The notes: a model not told the origin generated them from the letters alone. Positions 1-6,916 are shown, numbered from the stretch's first letter. The stretch is DNA of 8,740 nucleotides from JAVJPJ01 sp040217295 (GCA_964460185.1 CAYWTM010000128.1:1-8740), one strand, 5' to 3'. A program made the numbers and translations.

Positions 1-39
1 CGGTTGCCCCGTCCCCGTATCGTGCCGCACAGTGACATC

Positions 40-459
40 ATGCAGACCCGGTTCGAGATCCAGACCCAAGGCCCCGGCCTGACCGAGTTCACCCGCGACG
101 TGGCGCGGTGGATCGCGGGGCAGGGCGACGGGCTGTTGACGCTGATGATCCGGCACACGTCGGCCAGCTTGCTGATACAGGAAAATGCCGATCCCGAAGT
201 CCGCGGCGATCTGGCGGCCTTTCTGGACCGGCTCGTGCCGCCCTCGGATCATCCCTCGATGGCGTATCTGCGCCATACTTACGAGGGCCCTGATGACATG
301 CCCGCCCATATCAAGGCCGCGCTTTTGCCGGTCAGCTTGCAGATGCCGGTGCTGGCCGGGCGGATGCAGCTGGGCACCTGGCAGGGGATCTACCTGGTCG
401 AACACCGCACCAGCCCCCACCGGCGCGAGGTCGCGGCCCATTTCGCCGCCGATGGCTGA
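40..459 (+). CDS. yjbQ: YjbQ / UPF0047 family protein (secondary thiamine-phosphate synthase-like)
   Basis: Codes for 139 residues, the usual length for this compact single-domain cytosolic family. The family signature is clear: HTSASLLIQENADP at about residues 39-52, GPDDMPAH at 83-90 and LGTWQGIYLVEHR at 111-123. The E. coli member has been credited with a weak secondary thiamine-phosphate synthase activity, but the physiological role is not settled, so the function here is known only at family level. I chose ATG 40 because the family starts with a short lead into the first strand. The frame stays open upstream to TTG 4 (and GTG 22), which would add 12 proline- and arginine-rich residues of no family character. 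No strong ribosome binding site precedes ATG 40, so a start upstream remains possible. It is followed by a 155-bp gap before nrdR and is probably a separate transcription unit. Confidence 0.85.
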   Translation: MQTRFEIQTQGPGLTEFTRDVARWIAGQGDGLLTLMIRHTSASLLIQENADPEVRGDLAAFLDRLVPPSDHPSMAYLRHTYEGPDDMPAHIKAALLPVSLQMPVLAGRMQLGTWQGIYLVEHRTSPHRREVAAHFAADG

Positions 460-531
460 GGCGTTTTTGCCCCACATCTCGTGGTGGTGATTTGGCATCT
501 ACCCAACCCTTGCCCGCTGGCCTATAGTGGC

Positions 532-540
532 TGTGGATAA
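532..540 (-). promoter_or_regulatory. DnaA box consensus in the nrdR upstream region
   Basis: The plus strand reads TGTGGATAA, the exact complement of the DnaA-box consensus TTATCCACA. It lies 75 bp before the nrdR start and just downstream of TATAGT (523-528), which matches the sigma-70 -10 hexamer at five of six positions. No good -35 hexamer sits at normal spacing from it. If TATAGT is the -10, the box covers the expected transcription start, where bound DnaA could repress or time expression. The sequence match is seen directly. Binding and regulation are inference, and a lone 9-mer can occur by chance. Confidence 0.4.
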
Positions 541-614
541 CGGGGCGACAGACCCCATTCGAGTGAGGCAGGGCGTACCGGCAGGCGGCCCAAGAGACGA
601 GAAGGGGGACGGCG

Positions 615-1085
615 ATGCGCTGCCCGTTTTGCGGAAATGTCGATACACAGGTGAAGGATTCGCGACCGGCCGAGGATCATGTCGCGATCCGCAGGCGGCG
701 GTTCTGCCCGGCCTGTGCAGGGCGCTTTACCACCTATGAGCGCGTGCAGCTGCGCGACCTGGTCGTGGTCAAATCCAACGGCAAGCGCGAGGATTTCGAT
801 CGCGACAAGCTGGAACGGTCGGTGCGCATCTCGATGCAGAAACGCCCGATCGAACCCGAGCGGATCGACCAGATGATCTCGGGCATCGTGCGGCGTCTGG
901 AAAGCATGGGCGAAACCGACATCCCCTCCAAGCTGATCGGCGAGATCGTGATGGAACGCCTCGCGGCGATCGATACGGTCGCCTATGTGCGGTTCGCCAG
1001 CGTCTACAAGAATTTCCAGGCGACCGATGATTTCGAGGAATTCCTGGCCGAATTGGTGCCGCCGACCCCCAAGACCGACGGCTGA
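615..1085 (+). CDS. nrdR: Transcriptional repressor NrdR of ribonucleotide reductase genes
   Basis: A 156-residue NrdR of standard length. The N-terminal zinc ribbon has Cys3, Cys6, Cys31 and Cys34 (CPFC and CPAC knuckles), with the conserved DSR, IRRRR and RFTTYE segments between and after them. The ATP-cone domain covers about residues 49-139, including the VVKSNGKREDFDRDKL block and AYVRFASVYKNF. The family senses ATP/dATP through the cone and represses nrd operons by binding paired NrdR boxes. I saw no complete NrdR box upstream. The ATG is preceded by a strong Shine-Dalgarno-like AAGGGGGA (602-609) at 5 nt. The stop is only 3 bp from the ribD start, so the two genes are almost certainly co-transcribed. 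The nrdR-rib linkage is common in proteobacteria. Confidence 0.97.
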   Translation: MRCPFCGNVDTQVKDSRPAEDHVAIRRRRFCPACAGRFTTYERVQLRDLVVVKSNGKREDFDRDKLERSVRISMQKRPIEPERIDQMISGIVRRLESMGETDIPSKLIGEIVMERLAAIDTVAYVRFASVYKNFQATDDFEEFLAELVPPTPKTDG

Positions 1086-1088
1086 TCC

Positions 1089-2201
1089 ATGAGTGCGGCC
1101 GCCGATGCCCGCTGGATGCGTCTGGCGTTGAGCCTTGGCGCGCGCGGGCAGGGGCGGGTCTGGCCCAATCCTGCGGTCGGCTGCGTGATCGTCAAGGACG
1201 GGCGCGTGCTGGGCCGTGGATGGACGCGGGCCGGTGGTCGCCCGCATGCCGAAACCGAAGCCCTGGTCCAGGCCGGTTCCGAGGCGCACGGCGCCACCGC
1301 CTATGTCAGCCTCGAGCCCTGCAATCATCACGGCAAGACCCCGCCCTGTTCCGACGCGTTGATCGCCGCCGGTGTGGCGCGCGTGGTGATCGCGGCGCAA
1401 GATCCCGATCCCCGCACCGATGGTGGTGGGGCCGCGCGGTTGCGCGCGGCGGGCATCGACGTGGTCACCGGTGTTCTGGAGACCGAGGCGCGGCAGGCGC
1501 ATCGCGGCTTTTTCAGCCGGGTCTTGCGGGGGCGTCCGGTTCTGACCCTGAAACTTGCAACCTCGATCGACGGGCGCATCGCCACCGCGACGGGGGAAAG
1601 CCAGTGGATCACCGGACCCGAGGCGCGCCGGGTCGTGCATGGAATGCGCGCCCGCCATGATGCGGTGCTGGTCGGCGCAGGCACGGCGCGCGCCGATGAC
1701 CCCAGCCTGACCGTCCGGGGGCTGGGCATCGCGCAGCAACCGGTGCGCGTGGTGCTGTCGCGCCGTCTGGATCTGCCGCAGGGCAGTGCGCTGATGCGCG
1801 GTGCGGGGGACGCCCCTGTCTGGCTGTGTCATGGGCCCGATGCCCCGGTTGCTGCGCGGGCCGCGTGGGATGCGTCGGGGGCAAGGCGGCTTGAGGTTGC
1901 CACGGGTCCGGGCGGACAGCTGAACCTGGACGAGGTGATGCGCGCATTGGGTGAGGCCGGCCTGACACGGGTGTTTTGCGAGGGCGGCGGGACCCTGGCG
2001 GCGGGCCTCTTGCTGGCGGATCTGGTCGACGACCTGGTGGTCATGTCCGCCGGTCTTGCGCTGGGTGCCGAAGGCACGCCGGCCATCGGAGCGATGGGGA
2101 TTGCCGCCCTGGACGAGGCCCCGCGCTTTGCGCTGCGGTTCTTCGACCAGGTGGGGGGCGACGTGATCAGCCATTGGCGGCGGCCTGTGGATGAACCTTG
2201 A
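1089..2201 (+). CDS. ribD: Bifunctional riboflavin biosynthesis deaminase/reductase RibD
   Basis: A 370-residue protein with the two fused domains of RibD. The N-terminal cytidine-deaminase-like domain (about 1-145) has the zinc-site motif HAE (53-55, with His53 and the catalytic Glu55) and the paired cysteines Cys78 and Cys87 in PCNHHGKTPPC. It deaminates the pyrimidine product of GTP cyclohydrolase II. The C-terminal reductase domain (about 149-366) shows KLATSIDGRIAT, the GAGTARADDPSLTVR loop (197-210) and CEGGGTLAAG (297-306), and reduces the ribose side chain with NADPH. All key residues expected for both activities are present. It starts 3 bp after nrdR with no strong binding site of its own, which suggests coupling to nrdR translation. 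It converges on kpsC, with 63 bp between stop codons. The next riboflavin gene, ribE, lies 4.8 kb away beyond the capsule cassette. Confidence 0.96.
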   Translation: MSAAADARWMRLALSLGARGQGRVWPNPAVGCVIVKDGRVLGRGWTRAGGRPHAETEALVQAGSEAHGATAYVSLEPCNHHGKTPPCSDALIAAGVARVVIAAQDPDPRTDGGGAARLRAAGIDVVTGVLETEARQAHRGFFSRVLRGRPVLTLKLATSIDGRIATATGESQWITGPEARRVVHGMRARHDAVLVGAGTARADDPSLTVRGLGIAQQPVRVVLSRRLDLPQGSALMRGAGDAPVWLCHGPDAPVAARAAWDASGARRLEVATGPGGQLNLDEVMRALGEAGLTRVFCEGGGTLAAGLLLADLVDDLVVMSAGLALGAEGTPAIGAMGIAALDEAPRFALRFFDQVGGDVISHWRRPVDEP

Positions 2202-2256
2202 GTTCAGACAGGTATTCCGGGGATAAATCGGCAATTCGGCCCTGAAATCGACGAAA

Positions 2257-2269
2257 GCTGAAAGTCAGC
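2257..2269 (-). terminator. Possible weak terminator hairpin between convergent ribD and kpsC
   Basis: A perfect 5-bp stem with a 3-nt loop (GCTGA/TCAGC) overlaps the kpsC stop codon. On the minus strand it is followed by a weakly T-rich stretch (TTTCGTCGATTTC). The stem is short and the tail is not a clean T-run, so this is at best a marginal intrinsic terminator. Nothing stronger was seen in the 63-bp gap. A second loose inverted repeat (TATTC/GGATA, 2213-2225) sits on the ribD side. Confidence 0.22.
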
Positions 2270-4328
2270 GGCGCCAGATCCAGCTGTGACCCGCGCACCA
2301 TCCCTGCAATTTCGCCAGCACCCGCAGCACAGGTTTTTGCGCCAGCCCCTGACCCGAGGCGAGCCGGTCAATCGCGACTTCCGGCGGACAGGGCAGGCCG
2401 GTGACCGGATCGTGGTAACGCGGATAGGCGATCAGGGCGGCATGGGCCAGCGCGGCCACCGTGGGCCGCGCGCGGCGGCGACCCGGCATCGGGGCCATGT
2501 CCCTCGTCAGGCCCCATCCGGCGTAAAAGGGCACCCCCAGTGTCGTCACCGGGATATTCCGCAACAAGGCCTCGAACCCGATGGCCGAGGTCATGGTCAC
2601 GACCCGGTCGATTTGTCCGAACAGCGCCGCGGGATCGGCATGGGGTGCGGTGGCATCCGCAAGCTCTGCCAACATGGCATCGGGCACCGCACCGCCGCGC
2701 AATCCGGCCACCACGTCGGGATGGGGTTTGTAGACGAGAAAGGCGTCCGGGTGCAGGTCGCGCGCGCGCCGCAGCAGGTCCTGGTTGCGGCGCACCTCGC
2801 CCGCGCCGCACAGGATCGAGGCGTCGTCTTCGACCTGGCCCGGCACCAGCACGCGGGGGCGGTCTGTGGGCAGGTCCGGCATCGGTGCGCCGCTGTCGGG
2901 ATTGTATTTGGTCAGGCCAAGGGCAACCAGTCGATCCACCAGCTTTTCCGCCCGCAACAGGCGCTCGGGCGGCAGGGCCGCGGCCTCGGCGATCAGATGT
3001 TCCAACCGGCTTTCGCGCGATGGGTCGTAGTAGATGCCCAGATCGTCCAGCACCAGGGACAGGGGCGCGATCAGGTCGGCCCCCAGGCCGCGGGACCGCA
3101 GGAAGCCGTCTTCCACCCGGTGCAGCGGCCGCTTGGCGGTGGCGCAGGCGGTGCGGAGCGGTTCGGTTTCCCTGCCGGCCCAGACCATGACCGGGCGCCC
3201 GTCGGCGGCGGCCTTCCGGGCGTCATCCGCGAAGGTCAGCTTGCCGCCCTGCCGTCCGAAACTGGCGCTCAGATGGGTGCGTTTCCAGCTGCGCATGCCG
3301 ACGGCGACATACCCGTGCCTGTCCTCGCGCCAGGCGCGCGATTGCGCCTCGAGCGCGCCCAGCACGTCCTCCAGCGGGCAAAGCCTGTCGCGGAAGGGGT
3401 CATACCACGTGGGATAGAGGATCAGTGTCGCCGCGGCCAGTTGCGCGCGACTGAGGCTGCGCTGACGCCGCGCGGGGATTTGCCGGCGGTCATCGGTCAG
3501 GCCCCATCCGGCGTAGAAGGGGATGCCGAAGGTGACCGGCCTGTGCCCGGCCAGGATGGCCTCGAACCCCAGTTGCGATGTCACGCAATAAACCGCGCGT
3601 GCGCCTTCGAACAGCCGCCAGGGCGACATCGGCGCATCGCAAAGCCGGGCCTGCGGCGGCAGGGTGGCGGCGTCGAAATGCCCCTGGCGGTGGCCGGCCT
3701 GCGTTTCGGGATGGGTCTTGATGATGATCTCGGCGTCGGGGTGGTCTTCTTGCGCCCAGGCCAGCATCTCGGCAAAGGAATTGCTGTCGGCCCCGCCCAG
3801 TTTGATCGAGGCATCCCCGCGCGTCTGGTCGATGACCAGAACATACCCCGGTGCGGGCGGATCAAGGGTGGGATCGACGGCGCAGTACTTGGTCAGATGT
3901 GCGGCGTCCATGCGGGCAACCGCATCGCGCGCGCGGTTCAGAAGCGCGGTATCGTCCAGTGGATGGGTCGCCAGCAGCGTTTCCAGGTCCGAAGGCCCCG
4001 ATGCGTCGAAATAGATCCCCTGCCGGTCGATCACCAGGCCCATGGGCGGCTCGCCCGAGCGGCCGGGATGCAGCGAGCGCAGGAACGGATCCTCGACACG
4101 GACAAGCGCGGCGCCGGTCGCGTCGGCCACCGCCTCGCCGCGCGGGGCATAGGGCGAATGGCCCCAGACCAGGACGTCGTCATCCGCGCCGGGTTTGCCC
4201 AGATGCAGGCTGTAGCCCGAAAGCTGAAGGATACGGCGGACCCTGGCATTGGTCAGGAAGCCCGCATTGTAGTGATACCCGCGCCGTGTTCGGCCTGCAC
4301 CGGCAGGGGTCTTGCCCGGTGCGGCCAT
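2265..4328 (-). CDS. kpsC: Capsular polysaccharide Kdo transferase KpsC (two GT modules)
   Basis: A 687-residue protein, close to the roughly 675 residues of E. coli KpsC, built from two related halves. Half one (about 25-330) has VEDPFLRS (78-85), QTRGDASI (168-175), KTHPE (204-208), GFEAILAG (254-261) and FYAGWGLTDDR (271-281). Half two (about 340-660) repeats them as VEDGFLRS (405-412), QVEDDASI (498-505), KPHPDV (534-539), GFEALL (584-589) and FYAGWGLTRD (601-610). In characterised KpsC the halves are separate beta-Kdo transferases (families GT99 and GT107) that alternate linkages to build the poly-Kdo linker between the phospholipid anchor and the capsule chain, at the inner face of the plasma membrane. 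Both halves look intact. ATG 4328 lies 3 bp after the OPX stop, which indicates one operon. It is the last gene of the cassette and converges on ribD. Confidence 0.95.
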   Translation of the reverse strand: MAAPGKTPAGAGRTRRGYHYNAGFLTNARVRRILQLSGYSLHLGKPGADDDVLVWGHSPYAPRGEAVADATGAALVRVEDPFLRSLHPGRSGEPPMGLVIDRQGIYFDASGPSDLETLLATHPLDDTALLNRARDAVARMDAAHLTKYCAVDPTLDPPAPGYVLVIDQTRGDASIKLGGADSNSFAEMLAWAQEDHPDAEIIIKTHPETQAGHRQGHFDAATLPPQARLCDAPMSPWRLFEGARAVYCVTSQLGFEAILAGHRPVTFGIPFYAGWGLTDDRRQIPARRQRSLSRAQLAAATLILYPTWYDPFRDRLCPLEDVLGALEAQSRAWREDRHGYVAVGMRSWKRTHLSASFGRQGGKLTFADDARKAAADGRPVMVWAGRETEPLRTACATAKRPLHRVEDGFLRSRGLGADLIAPLSLVLDDLGIYYDPSRESRLEHLIAEAAALPPERLLRAEKLVDRLVALGLTKYNPDSGAPMPDLPTDRPRVLVPGQVEDDASILCGAGEVRRNQDLLRRARDLHPDAFLVYKPHPDVVAGLRGGAVPDAMLAELADATAPHADPAALFGQIDRVVTMTSAIGFEALLRNIPVTTLGVPFYAGWGLTRDMAPMPGRRRARPTVAALAHAALIAYPRYHDPVTGLPCPPEVAIDRLASGQGLAQKPVLRVLAKLQGWCAGHSWIWRR
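2506..2525. repeat. Copy 1 of a 20-bp direct repeat inside kpsC (C-terminal module)
   Basis: These 20 bases are identical to 3496-3515, 990 bp away, in the same frame. They encode the YAGWGLT part of the FYAGWGLT motif in the second glycosyltransferase half. The match reflects the internal duplication of KpsC and a strongly constrained motif with fixed codon choice. Confidence 0.8.
3496..3515. repeat. Copy 2 of the 20-bp direct repeat inside kpsC (N-terminal module)
   Basis: Identical to 2506-2525 and encodes the same motif in the first glycosyltransferase half. The flanking bases are also similar (the next bases differ once before the match continues), so the two modules retain a short stretch of nucleotide identity that could recombine. 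Confidence 0.8.
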
Positions 4329-4331
4329 GAT

Positions 4332-5465
4332 CTACTGGAACGGTCCGGACACCGTGTCGGCGGCGCCAAGCGTGCCGGTCAGTGCGCTGATGGCGTTGTT
4401 CCACTGGGTGATGGGGGCGGCGGTGACATAGACGGTGTCTTCGTCCCGGATCACGAAATCGCGGGCCTCGAACATGCCCGTGGGGGCCGTGAGGTCCAGC
4501 ACGTAGATCATCCGCTGCGCCCCGATCAGGTCGGACCTGCCTAGCACGTTCTGTGCGATGGGCTCGGCTTCGTTGCGCAGCACGAAAACGCCCGTGGGGT
4601 CCGCCAGGCGCGCGTTCAAACCGCCGACGGAGGCAATCGCCTCGATCGCCGAGATGACCTGGCTCTGAAAGGGCACGATGGTCTGGGCGCCGGTCGCGCC
4701 GAGAGCGGTGAAGCTGCGGCTGTCTTCCTCGACGAGGATCCGGTCGCCATTGCGCAGGGCGATGTCGACCTGGGGGTCGCGGAACATGTCCTGGAACCAG
4801 ATCGTGCCGCGATGATCCCCGCGCACAAGCGTGACCTGCGCGATTTCGGGTTCGATGGTCAGCCCGCCGGCGGCCGCCAGCATCGCCGACAGGGACCGGG
4901 TGGGCCGCGTGATGGGATACACACCCTGCCCCCCGACGGAGCCGGTGATGGTCACGGTCGAGCCATCGCCTGCCTGGCGGCGCACGATGACCTGCGGATC
5001 GGGGGTTTGTTCGTCGAGGTTGCGGGTGATCACGGCGCGCAATTGTTCGGGGGTGTTGCCCGCCGCGCGGATGCGGCCGGCATAGGGAATGAAGATGAAG
5101 CCCGCGCCATCGACCTCGACCTCGCTGATCACGGCCGCCGCCGAGCCCTGCCCGGCCAACAGGCCATCGGTGACGTTCTCGTAGACGGTAAACGAGACGG
5201 TATCGCCCGGCTGGATGACGTCCGTATTGGTCAGGCCGGCATTCAACAGGTTCGGCGGGAACCCCAGGGCGGGCACGACGGCGGTGGCCGCGGTCACGCG
5301 TTGGTTGACCTCGACCACGAAGGCGTCACCATCGCGTTGGACGGATCCGGCGAAGATTTCGTTCCGCGTCGGCCCGGAACGGGGCAAGAGACCGCACGCG
5401 GAAACGGCGGTTAACACGACGCAAAGCGCGGCGAAACGCGCGCTGCGGGATGCCAGCGATGTCAC
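4332..5465 (-). CDS. Outer-membrane polysaccharide export lipoprotein (OPX / Wza-type)
   Basis: A 377-residue exported lipoprotein. A short basic N-terminus (MTSLASRSAR) is followed by a hydrophobic stretch and the lipobox VSAC, with the acylated cysteine at residue 24. A Poly_export domain follows (about 75-165), with IQPGDTVSFTVYEN (84-97) and an FIFIPYAGRIRAAG segment. Next are SLBB-like repeats, one at about 170-245 (TVTITGSVGGQGVYPI) and another at about 260-350 ending in DEDTVYVTAAP. The family forms the periplasmic and outer-membrane channel for capsule or exopolysaccharide. It differs from E. coli KpsD in being a Wza-like lipoprotein. The start codon is GTG at 5465-5463, supported by AAGGAG at 7-nt spacing. 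It lies between kpsS and kpsC, with 82 bp and 3 bp on either side. The C-terminal tail is short, and no obvious outer-membrane-spanning amphipathic helix was recognised. Confidence 0.92.
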   Translation of the reverse strand: MTSLASRSARFAALCVVLTAVSACGLLPRSGPTRNEIFAGSVQRDGDAFVVEVNQRVTAATAVVPALGFPPNLLNAGLTNTDVIQPGDTVSFTVYENVTDGLLAGQGSAAAVISEVEVDGAGFIFIPYAGRIRAAGNTPEQLRAVITRNLDEQTPDPQVIVRRQAGDGSTVTITGSVGGQGVYPITRPTRSLSAMLAAAGGLTIEPEIAQVTLVRGDHRGTIWFQDMFRDPQVDIALRNGDRILVEEDSRSFTALGATGAQTIVPFQSQVISAIEAIASVGGLNARLADPTGVFVLRNEAEPIAQNVLGRSDLIGAQRMIYVLDLTAPTGMFEARDFVIRDEDTVYVTAAPITQWNNAISALTGTLGAADTVSGPFQ

Positions 5466-5472
5466 GGAGCGG

Positions 5473-5478
5473 CTCCTT
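5473..5478 (-). promoter_or_regulatory. Shine-Dalgarno site deciding the GTG start of the OPX gene
   Basis: The minus strand reads AAGGAG, 7 nt before GTG 5465. No in-frame ATG is close and the signal peptide begins right at this GTG, so the site fixes the start. Confidence 0.75.
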
Positions 5479-5547
5479 ATTACCTGTACTGCCTCGGTTT
5501 ATTTTTTCGCCACATTACCATTTTTTTCTTTAAACACCAGCCTTTGG
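5479..5547. other. AT-rich spacer with two phased A-tracts between kpsS and the OPX gene
   Basis: By hand count the spacer is about 36% G+C, against roughly two thirds in the flanking genes. It contains a T6 run (5502-5507) and a T7 run (5521-5527) whose centres are about 20 bp apart, close to two helical turns. Such phasing gives intrinsic bending. On the transcribed minus strand these are A-runs, so they are not terminator tails for kpsS. I could not identify convincing -35/-10 hexamers. It may hold an internal promoter or a site for an AT-preferring regulator; both are inference. Confidence 0.5.
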
Positions 5548-6837
5548 TTACTCGACGAGGCGCAAGTGTTGCCTTGGTGCCGGTCGGCCGGCGTCCAGCG
5601 CGTCATACGGATCTTCGGACGACAACATCATGTCGACCACCTGGCGCAGCAATTGCCGGCGTCCGCGAGACGAATAGTAGCTGCCGGTAATTTGCGATGT
5701 TTCCAGCAAATAATGGCGATAGTCCCGGTAGGCGCGGCTGTCGGGGCGGGTGGGGTTCTGGAAAAACGCCTCCAGGGGCTGATCGGATACGAATTCCGGC
5801 TTGAGATAAACGGCCTGGCCGAAGGCCTTGACCGGAAGCCCGCGCCACAGCGCCTGTTGGGCGGCTGTCGAGTTGACGGTGACGGCAGAACGCGCATCGT
5901 TGAGCAGGCGCGCCAGTTTGCCGCCGCGCACGTAATGGACACGTGCCTCGACCCCGTGAGCGGCGGCGATGCGGCGGATATCGGCGCGGATCGGGATCCG
6001 TCCATCCTCCAGCGGATGCGCCTTGAACACCAGGTGGTGGTGACCCGGTGCGCCCCGCGCGAACCCCTCGATCAGCACCTCGAGGAATTCGGTCATGGTC
6101 GCGAAGGGGCCATGATCGCGGAAACTGGCGTCGTGGGCCAGCTGAAGGAGCGCGAGGTGATAGGGAAAGCCCCCCGTCTTGATGCGCCAGGTGGCTTGTA
6201 CGCGGTCGATCCAGTGAAACCCCATCAGCGCCAGCCTGCGCAGGTACAGACGAAATTCCTGGCCCACCGTCAGCCTGCGGTGTGGCTGGAAATTGGCGTA
6301 GGCGCTGTTCCTCAGGAACACGTGGTAGTGATACAGCGCGCCGTAAAAGACATGTTGGCGCATGTCGCCCCATTTGGCGGGTGCATCGGGCAGGTCGAGA
6401 TCCAGACCCTCGAGCGCTGTGCGCATCTGAGCGACGCTCAGGTCCATGACGCGCGAATGGCCGTTCGCACCGCCGCGTTCATAGGTCACCCAGTAGGGGC
6501 GCAGGTAGCCTTCCTCGAAGACATGAACGGTGATCCCGCGGGCGCGGGCGGCCTGGATGGCCGAGGCATGGACAGGCCGCGTGTCGCCATAGAGCACCAG
6601 GTCGGTGACGGACCTTGTGTCCAGGATATCGGCCAAGCGGCCCGGCCATGCCTCGGCGCGGTCGGCAAAGGGGATGTAGGTGCCGGTGTCGCGCCAGAAC
6701 GCCTCATCGCCGCGGTTGAAGCCCACCCGCCACGTGCGCGCACCTGCGGCCTGCAGCATCCTGGCCAGGTGCTGGAAATAGGGCCCGTGAGGGCCTTGAA
6801 GAAACAAGAACACGCGGTGAGCGTGAGGTCCGACCAT
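5548..6837 (-). CDS. kpsS: Capsular polysaccharide Kdo transferase KpsS
   Basis: From ATG 6837 the protein has 429 residues, somewhat longer than E. coli KpsS (about 390). Family hallmarks in order are RVFLFLQGPHGPYF (about 8-21), FNRGDEAFW (40-48), VFEEGYLRPYWVT (106-118), VFKAHPLEDG (270-279) and VNSTAAQQAL (321-330). KpsS adds the first beta-Kdo to a lyso-phosphatidylglycerol acceptor, which KpsC then extends, so the pair builds the glycolipid anchor of ABC-transporter-dependent capsules. It is soluble or peripheral at the cytoplasmic membrane, and no membrane segment is seen. The frame continues upstream to a TTG at 6894, but those 19 residues are proline-rich, unlike the family, and that TTG lies inside a hairpin arm, so ATG 6837 is preferred although its binding site is weak. 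It is the first gene of the minus-strand cassette and diverges from ribE. Confidence 0.93.
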   Translation of the reverse strand: MVGPHAHRVFLFLQGPHGPYFQHLARMLQAAGARTWRVGFNRGDEAFWRDTGTYIPFADRAEAWPGRLADILDTRSVTDLVLYGDTRPVHASAIQAARARGITVHVFEEGYLRPYWVTYERGGANGHSRVMDLSVAQMRTALEGLDLDLPDAPAKWGDMRQHVFYGALYHYHVFLRNSAYANFQPHRRLTVGQEFRLYLRRLALMGFHWIDRVQATWRIKTGGFPYHLALLQLAHDASFRDHGPFATMTEFLEVLIEGFARGAPGHHHLVFKAHPLEDGRIPIRADIRRIAAAHGVEARVHYVRGGKLARLLNDARSAVTVNSTAAQQALWRGLPVKAFGQAVYLKPEFVSDQPLEAFFQNPTRPDSRAYRDYRHYLLETSQITGSYYSSRGRRQLLRQVVDMMLSSEDPYDALDAGRPAPRQHLRLVE

Positions 6838-6881
6838 TGGGTATCCCGGCGCTGTGCTGCAAGGCGGAATGGGGTGATCCG

Positions 6882-6916
6882 GCCCATAAAGCAAGCCGGA
6901 TGGGCGGCTTGTGGGC
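6882..6916 (-). other. Imperfect stem-loop in the kpsS leader / kpsS-ribE divergent gap
   Basis: GCCCA (6882-6886) pairs with TGGGC (6912-6916) and CAAGCC (6892-6897) pairs with GGCTTG (6906-6911). This gives 11 pairs broken by a one-sided 5-nt bulge, around an 8-nt loop. It lies about 45 nt upstream of kpsS ATG 6837. It could be a structured leader in the kpsS mRNA or a dyad operator in the 181-bp region that must hold promoters for both kpsS and ribE. Two further small hairpins lie on the ribE side: CCCC/GGGG (6946-6956) and GCCCG/CGGGC (6966-6978). No T-run follows any of them. Confidence 0.35.

Noticed and set aside
472..484. Hairpin CCAC/GTGG after yjbQ as a terminator
   Set aside because: Only a 4-bp stem and no T-run follows it on the plus strand.
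516..531. Possible NrdR box near CCTATAGTGG upstream of nrdR
   Set aside because: Only the right half resembles the NrdR-box consensus. The left half does not match and there is no second box at the usual spacing.
522..2234. A 570-codon minus-strand open frame opposite nrdR and ribD
   Set aside because: Antisense to two unmistakable genes, with shadow-like composition and no recognisable domain.
2202..2264. Mobile-element target duplication at the cassette borders (ggtattccgg near 2211 versus ggtatcccgg near 6840)
   Set aside because: The similarity is short and imperfect, and the sites are not placed symmetrically at the cassette ends. No transposase or inverted repeat is present.
2286..4544. 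A very long plus-strand open frame (about 750 codons) opposite kpsC
   Set aside because: It is the antisense shadow of kpsC in GC-rich DNA. Its translation is rich in Gly, Arg, His and Gln with no domain pattern, and it has no good start signal, whereas the minus-strand frame has full KpsC motifs.
5466..5476. Palindrome GGAGCGGCTCC near the OPX start
   Set aside because: The loop would be one base, and the right arm is part of the ribosome binding site, so it is more simply explained by the Shine-Dalgarno sequence.
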